In this document: one piece after another, positions 19,695 to 31,019 of the stretch | Position numbering within the stretch: the first letter of the stretch is position 1 | How the letters are laid out: each line of letters begins with the position of its first letter | Source: Auriscalpium vulgare | Lineage: Eukaryota > Basidiomycota > Agaricomycetes > Russulales > Auriscalpiaceae | Assembly (NCBI GenBank): GCA_019915015.1 | Contig: JAHBBC010000017.1 | Coordinates: forward strand, 1-64,000 | Direction of reading: 5' to 3' | DNA length: 64,000 bases | Made by a program: the position numbers and the translations under genes | Notes under the pieces: generated by a model | Database searches by the model: none | The model's input: the letters and a program-made list of their open reading frames with translations, nothing else | What the model was told of the DNA's origin: nothing

Positions 19695-20850
19695 CCAACA
19701 TATTCCAGACGACGGAAATCCTCCCTGGACCAAGATGACATGCTCGAGGAAAACAGGAAGTTGCTCGCAAACATTAGGCAGGGCTTCGTTGACCTCGAAC
19801 GGTTTTGTTTGGATGAGATCAAGCGCGTCGAGAGGGTGCTGAAGAAGCAGCAGCAGCAGCTTGCTTGCGAGGACACCGAACGCTGGGAGCGCTTCAAGGC
19901 TGACCTTCAACGTGCGTCAGATTCATCCTCCGTGCGTATTTTCGGGTAGTGCGCATCTTCGGGTAGTGCGCATCTTCGGGTAGTGCGTCTTACAGATTTG
20001 CCGGCAGACCCATCCCATATCACCACCGCCTGCGGCACCGCCTGATCGCTTGGTATGCTGCAGCTCAGTACCCGCTCGCGAAGTTCATTGTTACCTCCCT
20101 TCAGGTCGATAACATCGGCGCCATCGCCGTGCGGTTGCTCCCACAGCTTTCCTGTGCGGAGCAGGCTCTTGGCGGGCTGCGACGCGACCGCGGTGCCCGC
20201 TTTACCGGGGAAAGCGCAGACAGCGCTTCTAACGATGTGCACAGGCTTGCGCCAGGGAACGGAGCTCGCGAGCGCGCTCGTGCGGCGCTTCGTCGCATAT
20301 GGCGAGACATTCCTGCTTCAATGCGCGGCCGTCGCTGCGGCAGCCTATGTGCCGTACGCCCGCCTGAAGGCGTCCGGCGACCTGCGCGCCAGAATATATG
20401 ACCTCCAGCCGCCGGCTAGGATCGGCGCGGTCCTTGACGATATCTAGGCGTCGATGCGTGCGGCCTAAACGTTCTGTATTCATAGGCAAGCTCCTCCGTG
20501 AGGTTCGCAAGACGTCGGAGAAGCACGAGACTTCACTGAAGGCGACGCTGTCGTACCTATCGGAGAAGCTGCGAGCTTTGGACGAAGCGCCGGCCCTTTC
20601 GCTCGAGCAGCTGATTGCTGAGAGGGGAGCATGGCGGAAGGAGAAGCGCATGATGAAGGACGCGTTGGCTACAGAGGAACATCGCTGTGCGTCCAATGAA
20701 TGCGAATCGGTAAGTGTTCTTCCCATGAGAAAGTATCCCATGCTGACCGCCGCCTCTCAGGAAATTCGTCATCGAGGACGTGCGGCCAAGTTTCTTGGCT
20801 GTTGCGTGACTGCGGCGAAGGCTATCTTTGGTTCTGTAGGGCGAAGGTAA
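19695..20850 (+). pseudogene. Family B coiled-coil protein, copy 1 (truncated, frameshifted)
   Basis: This copy starts at the SSLDQDD helix, so the N-terminal domain and first coiled coil of the family are absent. The first block (to about 19948) is followed by an intron-like stretch with three 17-bp tandem repeats, then the VDNIGAIAVRLLPQLS block. Near 20200 the reading changes frame within the GARF-LPGKAQ region, and a TAG follows the DDI end near 20446. The GKLLREV-SEKHE coiled coil and the small last exon (20761-20850, GRAAKFLG... IFGSVGRR) are still readable with a good GTAAGT-CAG intron. Overall it is a decayed copy of the genes at 26.4, 37.5 and 49.2 kb, on the opposite strand to them. 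Confidence 0.75.
19932..19982 (+). repeat. 17-bp tandem repeat, three units
   Basis: Units at 19932, 19949 and 19966 read GTGCGCATCTTCGGGTA with two differences in the first. They sit between two coding blocks of family B copy 1, around the splice donor, and repeat that donor region. Confidence 0.85.
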
Positions 20851-21399
20851 TTTGCTATGGGCACACCGAGACCGATGCGTGACTGGTGATAGCCGCCGGT
20901 TTTGTTTCTTCCGTGTACTACCACGTCTTTTATCGCAGGGACACCCGCTTTCTTATCGCCATACTGTTCTCAAACCCGGAACTACATTTCTATATATTTT
21001 GATCATGCCCGTTCTTCTTCAGTGTACTATTACGCCTTAAATCACAGTGACACCCGCTTTCTCATCGCTATACTAGCTGTTTTCAAACCCGGAATGAGTG
21101 CTGTTATCTTGATCATGCCCGTTCAAATACCTTCATTCGCTGTTAAGGACTGCACTGGCTACAGTCACTGCATGAAGTAGATGAATCCTAGCTAGTGATG
21201 GGTCTCCATGTCGAGTGCATTGAATTACACATTGCTAATCGTATGCATGCCACGCGTGTATCTCTTTCATGTACGAGGCCGAGTTTCCCGCCTTCACCAC
21301 TCGCTACGTACGCTGCCCACCGTCACCGGTTCTTGACGCACCAGACGCGCGCCACTCAACCACGCATCCTATCCGACACCCTGGACGCAAAAGTTCCGT

Positions 21400-22260
21400 C
21401 TACGCCGTGCCACACCACATGTCCAGTGGCGCGCTCCTCCACGAAGAGCAGCAGCGCATCCGCCAGCTCAGCCGCGGCGTGTCCATCAAAACCGGCAACG
21501 CCAAGGATGAAGGTCGAGAGGCCAGGCAGGACATCTGCGGTGTTCTGTAGCGCCATGCAGAGTGTCCGCACCATTGACGTGCCGCAGTCTGGACGTGTGC
21601 TCCAGTCGATCTGGCCACGAAGTCCAGCTCGCGAGTGCGCATAGACACCTCATCGAAATGTATTGACGTGGCAAGGGCTTTGATCGCGCGTCGCACCAAG
21701 CCACGTTTGCCCGCTATGCCCATAGTCTTCAAACTGAAGGCGGGCTCGTTTCGCGCATCCCCGGCGCGTCAGGCGGTCACTTTGACGACATCATCGTCGG
21801 GAAGGGCTTCCCGCACTGGAGTTGGCCGCATGGAGATGCGCTGGATCGGCGCGTCGCCCGCGTTGACGCATGCCTGCACGGAGGAGAAGAAGTGCGCGAG
21901 CTCCGCCTCGGGGTCCGTGCTACAGGACATGCGGCAGCGAACGCGGATGCCCGCAGGGAGCGCAACGCGCGCGGGCAAGCAGCGCGCGGTCGCGACGCTG
22001 GTGCGAAGCTCGAGGTGGTGCAGCGCCGACGCTGCCGATCCACGGCGACGCCGAGCTCGACTTGCAGCTTGAGCCGCACGAGCATAGGCATGCTCCCCAA
22101 CGCCTCTAGCAGCATCGACTCTCCGGTGTGCACGCGCTCTCGCACAACCTCCAGAGTTACGAGTTGTGCAAGCAGCGGCGACGTCCACAGCACTGCGACA
22201 AAACACGCCATCCGTCTCCTTTCACGATACCGGTGGAACACGTGGCAGGCGGCGTGAGCT
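21400..22260 (-). pseudogene. F-box/LRR protein relic
   Basis: The minus strand holds the leucine-rich C-terminal half of the local F-box family in several frames. A block with LLAQLVTLEVV and LEALGSMPMLVRLKLQ lies near 22200-22080. An adjacent block reads ALPAGIRVRCR, then EAELAHFFSSVQACVNAGDAP. The next block continues in another frame towards 21400. Equivalent blocks occur in the plus-strand relic at 32380-33220. No F-box is left. It lies 600 bp from family B copy 1. Confidence 0.7.
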
Positions 22261-22309
22261 GGCGGCGAGCAACGCCGCGTACGGGATCCGGCGTCGCACA
22301 AGGCATGGC

Positions 22310-23320
22310 GTACCAGCGACTATAAGAACATCTGTGAACACGGTCAAAAAAGAGGCACATTCCCGCACGAGCACGGACGCACCGTCAATTCTGCACAATT
22401 GGCATTGTTAGCTAGAATCGTCCTCAATATCTCGCGATCTTTTGCGCTCTGTTGGCTTTATTCGTCGAGATCGCGCTAGGCCTGTGATCAACGTCAGGGA
22501 GGGTAAGATAGACATGATTGGGTCTATGCGCACAGAGAACAGCTCAATAGCACCGTCGTCTTGCACCTGTTTTGGAGATCCTGAGCGACACCGAGTGACG
22601 TGGCCGGGCAGGGACGAGGCGTAAATAAAAGATGAGGGATGGGTGAGAGGTTCGAGACCCAGTCGTCTTTGCGGCCGTGAAGAGGCGACTATGATAGGCA
22701 AAATGCGGAAAAATGGGGAATGTGTGTGGGAGATGATAGGATCGTGCACGCGTGAGGGCAATCTTGATGAAGATAGTGTTTGTGAGGACATGGCTTGGGA
22801 AGGAAAAGCAGCCAGAACGCACCTGAGTGTCCCTGTTCTCTGTGTCCCTGTGTCCCTCCATCACAGTATCTCCAACTTCGTCCCTCTCATTCGCGCGTTG
22901 TCGGCAATGGCTTCATGACGACAGCGACGAGTGAGCCAGGTGACGTTGATTCCGCAGAACTATTTTGCTCACCTGACGACCGTTCGGTCTTCCGCCCACC
23001 ATACGATCTAGAAAGTCGACCCGTACCATTAAAGAGGTCCAAGCCGAAAGGTGCTGGCAAACGGATCTGGTGACGCCAGGGTGACGCGGTTGCAGTACAA
23101 CTCAAGAGCGCGCGGGAATATCATCCAGCCCGGGCGCGCGTCGGTCGCCAGCGCTTGTCGGCGCGACATAGCGTGGACCGTCGCGTTTGAATCGTCCTCC
23201 TTCGCGTTCAGGCCATTCAGACTATGCCCGGAGACTCTGAAGCCAACTCCAATAGCTTACGGTCAGTAGTGAACAGGTTTACGCCACTGTTGCTCACGAC
23301 GACCTGCACAGCTCGCAGTC
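22310..23320. other. No gene seen
   Basis: Short frames on both strands have no motif or splice structure. Around 22440-22900 the sequence is somewhat AT-richer. A GGTTCGAGACC string at 22649 resembles a tRNA B box but no cloverleaf can be formed. Confidence 0.4.
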
Positions 23321-23323
23321 TTT

Positions 23324-23364
23324 GTCTTTTCGCCGGTAGGCTACCTACTTAATCCGGAAGGTGG
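23324..23364 (+). repeat. Left arm of a 41-bp inverted repeat
   Basis: This arm is the reverse complement of 24268-24308 at 38 of 41 positions. The two arms are 0.9 kb apart. See the right arm for interpretation. Confidence 0.85.
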
Positions 23365-24267
23365 ATTATGTCAGATTCTGCCGGCGCGGCGGCAGCTGTC
23401 GGACTTTGTATTCAGCTGTAAATAACAAAATAATGATAATAATAGCAGTTATATCGAACAATGAGAACTGGCCCGGAGAACTCAACCACTCGACCACAAC
23501 TCCCCTTCCCTCTCTTCCTCCCCCTCCCCAACCTTTGTCGTCCTTCGTCGTCCCCACTCGCAGCGCTGCCATGTCCTTCGGTCAATTTCGCGTCAATATT
23601 ACGTCGGCATCAGCTTCTCCCTCGCGCCTGCCCGATCTGGCGACCTCGGCTCCCACGTCGGCGCGAACGTCGACCCCGCAACTTGTTGAGTGCCCAAAAG
23701 CTTTGAGTGGAAGTGCACAAGGCATCGGGAGGAGTTATGGAGGGCAGAATGGGGAAAGGGACTCGAGGTACGAATTCATGGAGTGGCCTGAGGACTAGCT
23801 GAATGGCCACAGTTGAGTAATAAAAGTATGTTGAGCATCGGCGCGCACACACTAAACACTCACACGGAGATCGCTAAGCTCGAGATCGGACGATCGAATC
23901 TAAGCGCACGCGCTGCTCGTCCTCCGCCAGTCCTCTGCCCCGCCTCGGGAAACTGTGCAAGAGAGCGGTCGGGAGTCGGGATGGGCTCACTGCGCTCCGT
24001 GCCGTGATGGATGGCCACACTCCCGCCGCACCACCCGTAGATTACTGTATTCGTCGGTAGTACTCTTGAATCCAACACATTTCGTGTCTTTACTGCCCTT
24101 CTACGCGTGGAAAAATCCGTCCTGGCCACAGCAAATACTTATATATCACATGGCCTGTGGATTGTACATGTGTCCCGCATTTAATTTGTAATTACAGTAA
24201 TAACTGAGGATAAACTACGAGATGTAGCGGAGCTACAAAAAAAGAGGGATGCCGAAGGTTCGCCGAG

Positions 24268-24308
24268 CCACCTTCCGGATTTAGTAGGTGACCTACCGGC
24301 GAAAAGAC
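24268..24308 (-). repeat. Right arm of a 41-bp inverted repeat
   Basis: It pairs with 23324-23364. The arm overlaps the 5' end of the open frame of F-box gene 1. Either the 5' exon of this F-box family was copied in inverted orientation, or the arms are terminal repeats of a non-autonomous element of about 0.98 kb. No transposase or clear target duplication is seen. Confidence 0.8.
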
Positions 24309-26048
24309 GCCAACTACAGCTCGCACACCCGAGGATGCAATACCTTCTGGTCCGAGACGGCACGCTCTAGGCTAGCGCAGCTCGAGCACACCACTCTGCA
24401 CCCCTCTTCCTATTCCACGACCCTCGACGACGTGGCGACTGCCCGAGCAGGTTTGCGCGATGCAAAACGCCTCCTCCACGACAAGTTCGAAGCCGAAAAG
24501 GATGCGATCGCTCGTGCCAATCAGGAGCTCTCCGACGCCTATAAGGCAGCCTTTCGGACCTTAGGCCGTCAGCACAACTCCCTTCTCCCGATCGCCCGCT
24601 TCCCTGTCGAGATTCTCACCAATATTTTCACATTCCTGTCCTACGATAGGCCTGACCAGAAGTGGGGCCGCTCGAAACTCACGCTCGAATGGGTGAAGGT
24701 AACGCATGTCTCCCAGCACTGGCGACGTGTAGCTCTCAACTACCCGGGCCTCTGGGCCGCCATCGACCTCTCAATCGGACTTGATGGGACAGCCGCATTC
24801 GTCACGCGTTCACAAGGCATGCTACTCTCGCTTTCGATTCCAGTTTACGATTTCTCGGACGACACCCTGCTGGACCGAGCGCTACAAATTTTGTTGGAGA
24901 ACATTCCACGGACGCACTGCCTGCGTATCGAGGACCGTTATGATGGCATCGTTACATCCGCGCTCACCACGCCCGCGCCGCTCCTCGACACCCTTCACCT
25001 CGACATAGAGGGCGCACTCCCGGACAATTTTCTGGGTGGGTCGGCGCCAAACCTGCGGTATATTGATGCGTGCGGGTGGATCATGCCCATACCGTTGGCC
25101 AGTCAAGTCTTTAGGCACGTCATCAGCTTGGAGCTGATGGCCGCTGAAGGTTCCTGCATACCTTCCCTGGACGACGTGCTCAATACACTGGTATCTATGC
25201 CTGCGCTTGAACGGCTGTCCATGCATTTCTCTTCGCCCATCGACGAGTCGCAAGCTGACGCACAGCATCGCCGCATTTCCCATCCAAAATTGCGCCATCT
25301 AGTTATCACAAGCAGCACCTACGAGACCGCGCTTTTCCTTTCCTGCGTCACACCCCCACCCCATGCCATCATCCACTGTACTTTCCCTTCGGATTGGTGG
25401 CTGCCCGAAGATCTCAGCGCCTTATTCCCGATTGCCCTCAAAGCCGTCCACTCCCACGTCGACTCGGCGTTGCAACGATTCAACTCTATAACAAGCCTGA
25501 AGATCATCTCGCATGAGGTGACTGCATGGGATGTTGTCGGGGCGCCGGGGGGGCCAGTTCTATCTTTCGACTTCCATTATGACCAAGAGTGTGGACGTGC
25601 ACTCTGGATGCACGTTCTTCCCGCCTTCTCGTCTGCGCATCTGGAGGAACTCACGGTGGAGGGTGATTTTCTCGACGAGCGAGACTGGCGGGACGCGTTG
25701 GGGAATATGCCGGCCGTGCGCCGCCTCACGGTCATTGGCAAAGTGGCGCTATCGCTCGGCGGCGCGCTCCTCCTCCAATACTCCTCCGCCACGCGAACAT
25801 CTCTTCCCGTGCTCTCCACCCTCACTGTCTCGGATGTGCGGCCCACTGACGAATCCATGACGGGATGGATCGAGGAGGACTTCATAACGCGTGCGCTGCC
25901 GCTTTGTCTGGCTGCGCGCGCTGCGGCGGGATATCACCTGGAGGAGCTGCAAATGTCGCGGTGCGCTGTGGATGAGTCGGCGTGGGTGGAGATGATGCGC
26001 GGGCTCCTACCGGGAACGTTGGTGACGTGCTCCGAAGGTTCAGGTTGA
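24291..26048 (+). CDS. F-box/LRR protein 1 (5' end unresolved)
   Basis: A single open frame of about 585 codons. Residues 1-70 carry a TFWSETARSRLAQLE motif found in the local paralogue at 54 kb, then a helical stretch rich in Ala, Glu and Lys. The F-box follows at about 100-145, with RFPVEILTNIFTFLS and then VSQHWRRVALNYPGLW. The rest is irregular leucine-rich repeat sequence to the C-terminus. F-box proteins of this form are expected to recruit substrates to an SCF ubiquitin ligase through SKP1. The frame has no ATG before the F-box, so a short upstream exon is needed; the inverted repeat sits exactly there. There are no internal stops, making this the best preserved member of the family here. 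Confidence 0.8.
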   Translation, partial: TYRRKDANYSSHTRGCNTFWSETARSRLAQLEHTTLHPSSYSTTLDDVATARAGLRDAKRLLHDKFEAEKDAIARANQELSDAYKAAFRTLGRQHNSLLPIARFPVEILTNIFTFLSYDRPDQKWGRSKLTLEWVKVTHVSQHWRRVALNYPGLWAAIDLSIGLDGTAAFVTRSQGMLLSLSIPVYDFSDDTLLDRALQILLENIPRTHCLRIEDRYDGIVTSALTTPAPLLDTLHLDIEGALPDNFLGGSAPNLRYIDACGWIMPIPLASQVFRHVISLELMAAEGSCIPSLDDVLNTLVSMPALERLSMHFSSPIDESQADAQHRRISHPKLRHLVITSSTYETALFLSCVTPPPHAIIHCTFPSDWWLPEDLSALFPIALKAVHSHVDSALQRFNSITSLKIISHEVTAWDVVGAPGGPVLSFDFHYDQECGRALWMHVLPAFSSAHLEELTVEGDFLDERDWRDALGNMPAVRRLTVIGKVALSLGGALLLQYSSATRTSLPVLSTLTVSDVRPTDESMTGWIEEDFITRALPLCLAARAAAGYHLEELQMSRCAVDESAWVEMMRGLLPGTLVTCSEGSG

Positions 26049-26416
26049 GATGGGGAGAGACGGCCCCGGGACGGACAAGGAGAAGCGGAACGCGTCGATG
26101 GTGTCGGAGGATGGGCAGAACGGTAACAACGGGGAAGCAAGCGGATTTGGACAGCGACGAAGGTTCGCAGGGCGGGAGAAAAACATACTTACAATTTCTA
26201 CTCAATTCGTAGTGATGTGTCTGGCGGGACGTGGGCGCGACTCGAGCTGTTGATAGATTCATCTCCCGAGTGACCGTCAGTACACACCGCAGTCTAGCAA
26301 AAAAATGTCAATATCATGCGAGAACTGGTACAACCCACTGGATAACGGATGGCTGGATTACATGCATGGAAGTTCAAGTACGAGGCATAAGCGTGAAATT
26401 CACCGATCTCAATTCA

Positions 26417-28761
26417 TCAAGCAGAACCAAAGAGAAATTTAGACGGAGCAGCTAAATGACCGAATAACTTCGCAGAGCGCCCTCGGCGAGGGATTCTCTG
26501 CAAATTGCAGTCAGCGTAGGTATGGTAGCTAGGGAAAGAGGGCGACTTGCATGCGCATCGTCACCGCACGCGCGGCTTTCAAGCGTTACCAGCGCGTCCT
26601 CTACCATGTCTTTCCGCTTCCGCCACGCATCCCGCTCTGCCACGAGCTGCTCGAGTGTCAGGGCGGGCGCCTCGTTCAAATTGCGCAGCTTCTCGGACAA
26701 GTACGACAGTGTTGCCTTCAGAGATTTCTCATGCTTCTCCGATGCCTTCTGAGCCTGGCGGATGAGCTTGCCTGGGAGGAAGGAACATGTAAGCGGCACG
26801 CAGCGCGAGAGCGCAAGACCACGTACGTGCGCTCTTGGGCATCGACGCCTCGAGATCGGCGAGCATTGCCCCGATCCCACTGGTCGGTTGGAGCCCGCAG
26901 ATAATGGCACGCAGGTCATCCGACGCCTTCATGCGCGAGTACGGAACGTGGGTCGAGGCTGCGAGTGTCGCACAGTGCGCCAGGACTGCCTCGCCGTATG
27001 CCAGGAAGCGCCGCACGAGCGCGCGCGTGAGCACCGCACCCTTGCGCAGGCTCGCGCTGGTCATCTCGAGCGATGCCTGCGTCTTCACAGGTAGGAATCT
27101 GGCACCGCGATCGCGGCGCAGCCCACCGAGCACCGCTTCCGCACAGGAGAGCTGCGGGAGCAGCCGCACGGAGATGGTACCGACGTTGAGTACCTGTCGG
27201 GAGATGAGGTCAGAATGGCGCGAACAGTCGGACGGAGATGCGGCTACATACAGACCGGTCATGAGGAACAGCGAGGGGCGGCGGCATGGGATGTGTCTAG
27301 CAAAAAGTGCGTTAGATGCTCGTCAGACGCGAGCGGAGGAGACACTCACGGTAGATGGTCGTAAGGCGCATTCTAGGTCAACCTTGAAGCGCTCCCATCG
27401 CCTGGCATCCTCGCGATCAAGGTGGCGCTTCTTGCGGATGGCTGTCTGCACGCGGCTGATTTCATCCGACCAAAATCGTTCGAGGTCCACGAAGCCCTGC
27501 CGGATGTCTTCGAGCCGCTTTTTGCCTTCTTTGAGCAGGTCGTCTTGGTCTAGGGAGGAGGCTTGATAGGTGGCAAACTTCAGTGGTCGAAAATGCAAAA
27601 GAAGATGACGGAACATACAAGCGGCGTTGACATCCTTGAAAGCTTTGCCGGTCTGTTTTTCGAACACATTACGCAGCTCGACAACCTTCTTGTGAATGGC
27701 CTCTGCCTCTCTGAGACGCTTTTCGAAGTCGTCGATCTGTGTCCGCTCCCAAAAGATCTCTTCAGCGACGTCTTCTAGATAACGCTCCGCATAGTCTTGT
27801 GTCATCTTCAGGAACTCGTTGTACTGTTTTCGTTGCCGATATTCCCTCGCGAAGATCGATTCTCCAGAGTAACTCGGATGTGCCACTCCACGTATTAGTT
27901 CTTCGACCCGATTCATGTTCTCAATCCAGGCGGAGAGTGTCTTACCCAGTCGAGGAGGGACGAGGATCGACTTCCTTGTCGTGAAGCTGTAGTACCTGAC
28001 CTCGAAGTGACCTGTGAATTCACCCCCATTGAATCGTGTGCCGTGCAGTCGTTTGAAGGCTCTGGATGCACTTGGGGTATTGTCAAACTGTGAATTTGGA
28101 TAGGTAGGCGCCGAACGGACATGGAAGCAACATACTTCGAAATAGGTGACATTCCCCTTCAAGGGGCAAACGGATTGCAACCTAAATTGCACTCTGGGTG
28201 CCAATTCCTCCCAATCTTCCATGAGCAAAACAGTGCCGATATCGACATCAAAGACCGCTGTCACGCTAAATGCTGTAGTCTGTGAATATGATGATTCTCG
28301 ATGATTCGACGACAAGTACACTGTCAATTTGAAGCTCACCGGTGCATTTTGGAAATTCATCATGTTGCAATACCCTTCATCGTCATGGGACCATACTGGA
28401 GGGAGGAGCTTGATTTCCTGCGCGGCACTTCTCGACTCCGGGTCACTCCCAGGCCCTTGCACCACATCAACGGCGGCACTTCCTTGCCTATACCCCACCC
28501 AATCAACGCTGTGCTTGAACTTAGACGCCAATGCCTGGCTCACCAAGCATGGTTGTCGACGTCCGCGGAGGGGTGCGCAATCTGCGCTGTGGCACACGAC
28601 TCCTCGCTGAATTGCAGGGAGTCGTGGACTTGCCCATCGGCCCATTCAGGCGGGACATACGGCAGCGCAAAGTCATTTGAGACACCATGAGGCGACGTCG
28701 GGGCCCTTTCCGACAATGCGCAGTCTGGTGCTTGGTGCGGTCTGAAAATGTTATCGACCAT
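26417..28761 (-). CDS. Family B coiled-coil protein, copy 2 (apparently intact)
   Basis: The ATG is at 28761 (CCGATGGTCGAT context) and the stop TGA is at 26417-26419. Exon 1 ends at a GTGAGC donor near 28543 and joins, after ACAG, to VDWVGYRQ. Visible parts in order: an N-terminal section; a beta-rich domain beginning AAQEIKLLPP with alternating hydrophobic strands; a linker with RLGKTLSAWIENMNR; a coiled coil from MTQDYAERYLED to FEKQTGKAF; a second helix from SSLDQDD to about 27360; a conserved block VRLLPQLSCAEAVLGG-RRDRGARF with an Ala-rich helix; a third coiled coil (GKLIRQAQKASEKHE...); and a small last exon encoding RIPRRGRSAKLFGHLAA...FGSA. Total is roughly 600 residues. No signal peptide or membrane helix is obvious. 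I do not recognise the family. The name B is mine. Confidence 0.68.
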
Positions 28762-28857
28762 CGGAGGATCGCGCAGGCGATAGAGAAGGGATTGCACGCG
28801 TGAGATGGTGGGAGGGGAAAGGCAAGAGGCAGTGTGCTCACCGTGGCGTATAATATT

Positions 28858-28881
28858 TGAGCGGTCCTAGGATGCTGTGCA
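28858..28881 (-). promoter_or_regulatory. Family B promoter element, copy 2
   Basis: Core GTCCTAGGATGCTGTGCA (plus-strand reading) is shared with 39795-39818 and 51597-51620, with one mismatch over 24 bp. It lies 97 bp before the ATG at 28761. A TATA-like AATATTATA follows on the gene strand. Confidence 0.75.
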
Positions 28882-29243
28882 GCGCCCGAATATCCTGCAG
28901 GCATCGGCAGTTTGCCCTCAGGCACTACGAAGCTGCTATCGTGAGCGCCAGAACGCAGATAGACGCGGGTCTGCCGAGAGTCCGCGTCACGACTCACGAG
29001 AAGGACAGAAGAGCACAAGGTAGTTAGAGATTAAAAGGTCCTGTGTTCGTTGCTGAGTTCATAAGCCAAGTGGCGTGCGCGCGCCGGCAAGCGAGACAGT
29101 TAGCACCAGGTACACGGATGTAGGGTTGGCTGGACTATGAGAAGGTCGTATATAGTGAGCAGAAGGATAAAACAACAACACCGAACGACGACTTCGAGGA
29201 ACCGCGCAAAGGGAATGTTACCACAGGCGGCCCGACACTGCAC

Positions 29244-31010
29244 CTACGCTGCAACGGACCTCTTCTTCAGAACACGGTCCCCGCCCCACCCCACCAGCGC
29301 CACGACCGCCGCGCCCGCAAAACACGTGGCGCGTGGACAGCGCCGTCGAGAGCAGGTTGCCGACGCCGCGCGAGACGAGGAGGAAGCCAAAGAGCGTCGT
29401 CGAGAGCGCCGGGTCGTCGCCTTTGGTCGAAAGCGATTAGTCAGCGCGTGGGCGGACAAGGCGCAGGAACATGGCGTACGCGCGATGAGGCGGAGGAACC
29501 CGGTCCACAGGCTGCTCCAGCCTGCTGCGAAGAGCCCGTAGAGGATGCCGAAAAGCAGGAGAGGTGTGTCGCGCCCGCCTACGCCCCACAGGGCGAACGT
29601 GACGATGGAGGTCGAGCCGAGGGTGGATATGGCCAGGAGCCACGGTGAGAAGTGGTCAGCGAGTTGGCCCATCATGATGCGGCCGAACACAGATGCACCT
29701 AACAATATGTTAACTCAAAATATGTCCAACCATGATGGAGATCCGCCTTGTACCATTCAGGAGCGCCACATACAGAGAGGACGTCGACGTTGAGCCAACA
29801 GAGGACACATACGCTGCAAAATACACCAGTCAGTGAGCCACACGATCGCAGAAGGACTCCGGGATGCGTTACTGGGTAACCAGATGATCGGCAGGAAGTA
29901 GGCGAATCCTTGCACCGTGTTCACGTGCACGGCAAGGAGAAGCCACCACGTCCAGCTCTTCATCCACGCGCCATTTTCGGACGACCGCGGCCCCGGGCCG
30001 TGAACGCGGTGGTCCTCGGGCGGACGTTGCCGGACGAGCGGGAGCGTAAGCAACAGGGATAGGATAAGTGCGACGGAGAGGTAGCGCAGCGTCAGTGCGG
30101 TTCCGTGGGCCCGTATGAGCGACGGAATGATGAGAGGGAGAGCAGTCCCCCGGTGGCCGTGCCTAGAAGCCATTCGGTCAAAGGGAAGATATCGTAAGGA
30201 TGGAGGGAGCGGCGTACCGGCGAAGACGACCCCGTTGGCGAGCCCGCGGCGTCTGACAAACCATTCCGACAAGTAGGAGATCGTAGGCGCATATAGGAGA
30301 GCTAGGTGCCTGTTAGTACGCGACTTATTAGGACAAGTTGAACTCACCCCCGCCGAGTGCGTACAACACGCCCTGGAGAAATACGAGCTGTATGAGCTAC
30401 TGTACCATTGGTCAATTGAACACAATGAGTCAAAGACGACGTACTGTACTTAGTGGCATAGCTCGCGCCAAATAGACTTGCCCAGCACAGACGCTTCCGA
30501 TCCACATCGCCTTACGGCGGTGATGCCGATACCGCGACGTGAACGGGTAGATGATCGGGCCTAGCCAATGTCAGTAGCAAGCTCAGGGCATCAGGAAATT
30601 CATACGGTTGCGCACCTGATCCCCGAGGACAGTGTGCCGACGAACGGAAGAATGCTCGCTGCGTGCGGCTGAGATGCGATGCTGGGCTCCTCGATGTAAG
30701 CTTGAATGAACACGCCGAAAGCGTCGGGGAAGCCCCAGACAATGGTTTCGACCATATATGCGCCTGCGAGCTGCGGCAGGATGTGAATCGGCCGCGATAT
30801 GTTATATGGCGGGGACGTACGAAGGACCATGCTCTGAATCATCTGTCTACGGGAGCAAGAGCGTGTTCATTGCGGGCGCTGTCGGGGTCAAATGCTTCCA
30901 ATTGCGGTGCTGGTAGCGCAAGGGAGGACGACGACGCGGGAAGGGGAATGAATGCGCATGGCCAGTTCGATGGACTCAAAGTCTGTCCTATCCAGTTGGA
31001 TTCGAGACAT
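29244..31010 (-). pseudogene. MFS monocarboxylate-type transporter, decayed
   Basis: Fragments of a 12-helix major facilitator read on the minus strand. Helix 1 includes GAYMVETIVWGFPDAFGVF (near 30770). Later come LSEWFVRRRGLANG, the central-loop RQRPPEDHRV, the helices AYFLPIIWLP and MLGASVFGRIMMGQLADHFSP, and SRGVGNLLSTALS. The class is close to fungal monocarboxylate permeases. Three lesions are visible: a frame change in the N-terminal cytoplasmic region (about 30940), an in-frame TGA just before helix 1 (about 30842), and a deletion with frame change near 29330 that joins helix 11 directly to helix 12. Normal introns remain, so this is a gene that decayed in place rather than a retrocopy. 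Confidence 0.75.
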
Positions 31011-31019
31011 ATTGAATGG

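Noticed and set aside
22640..22670. String GGTTCGAGACC resembling a tRNA B box
   Set aside because: The T-arm cannot form five pairs and no acceptor or anticodon stem is found around it.
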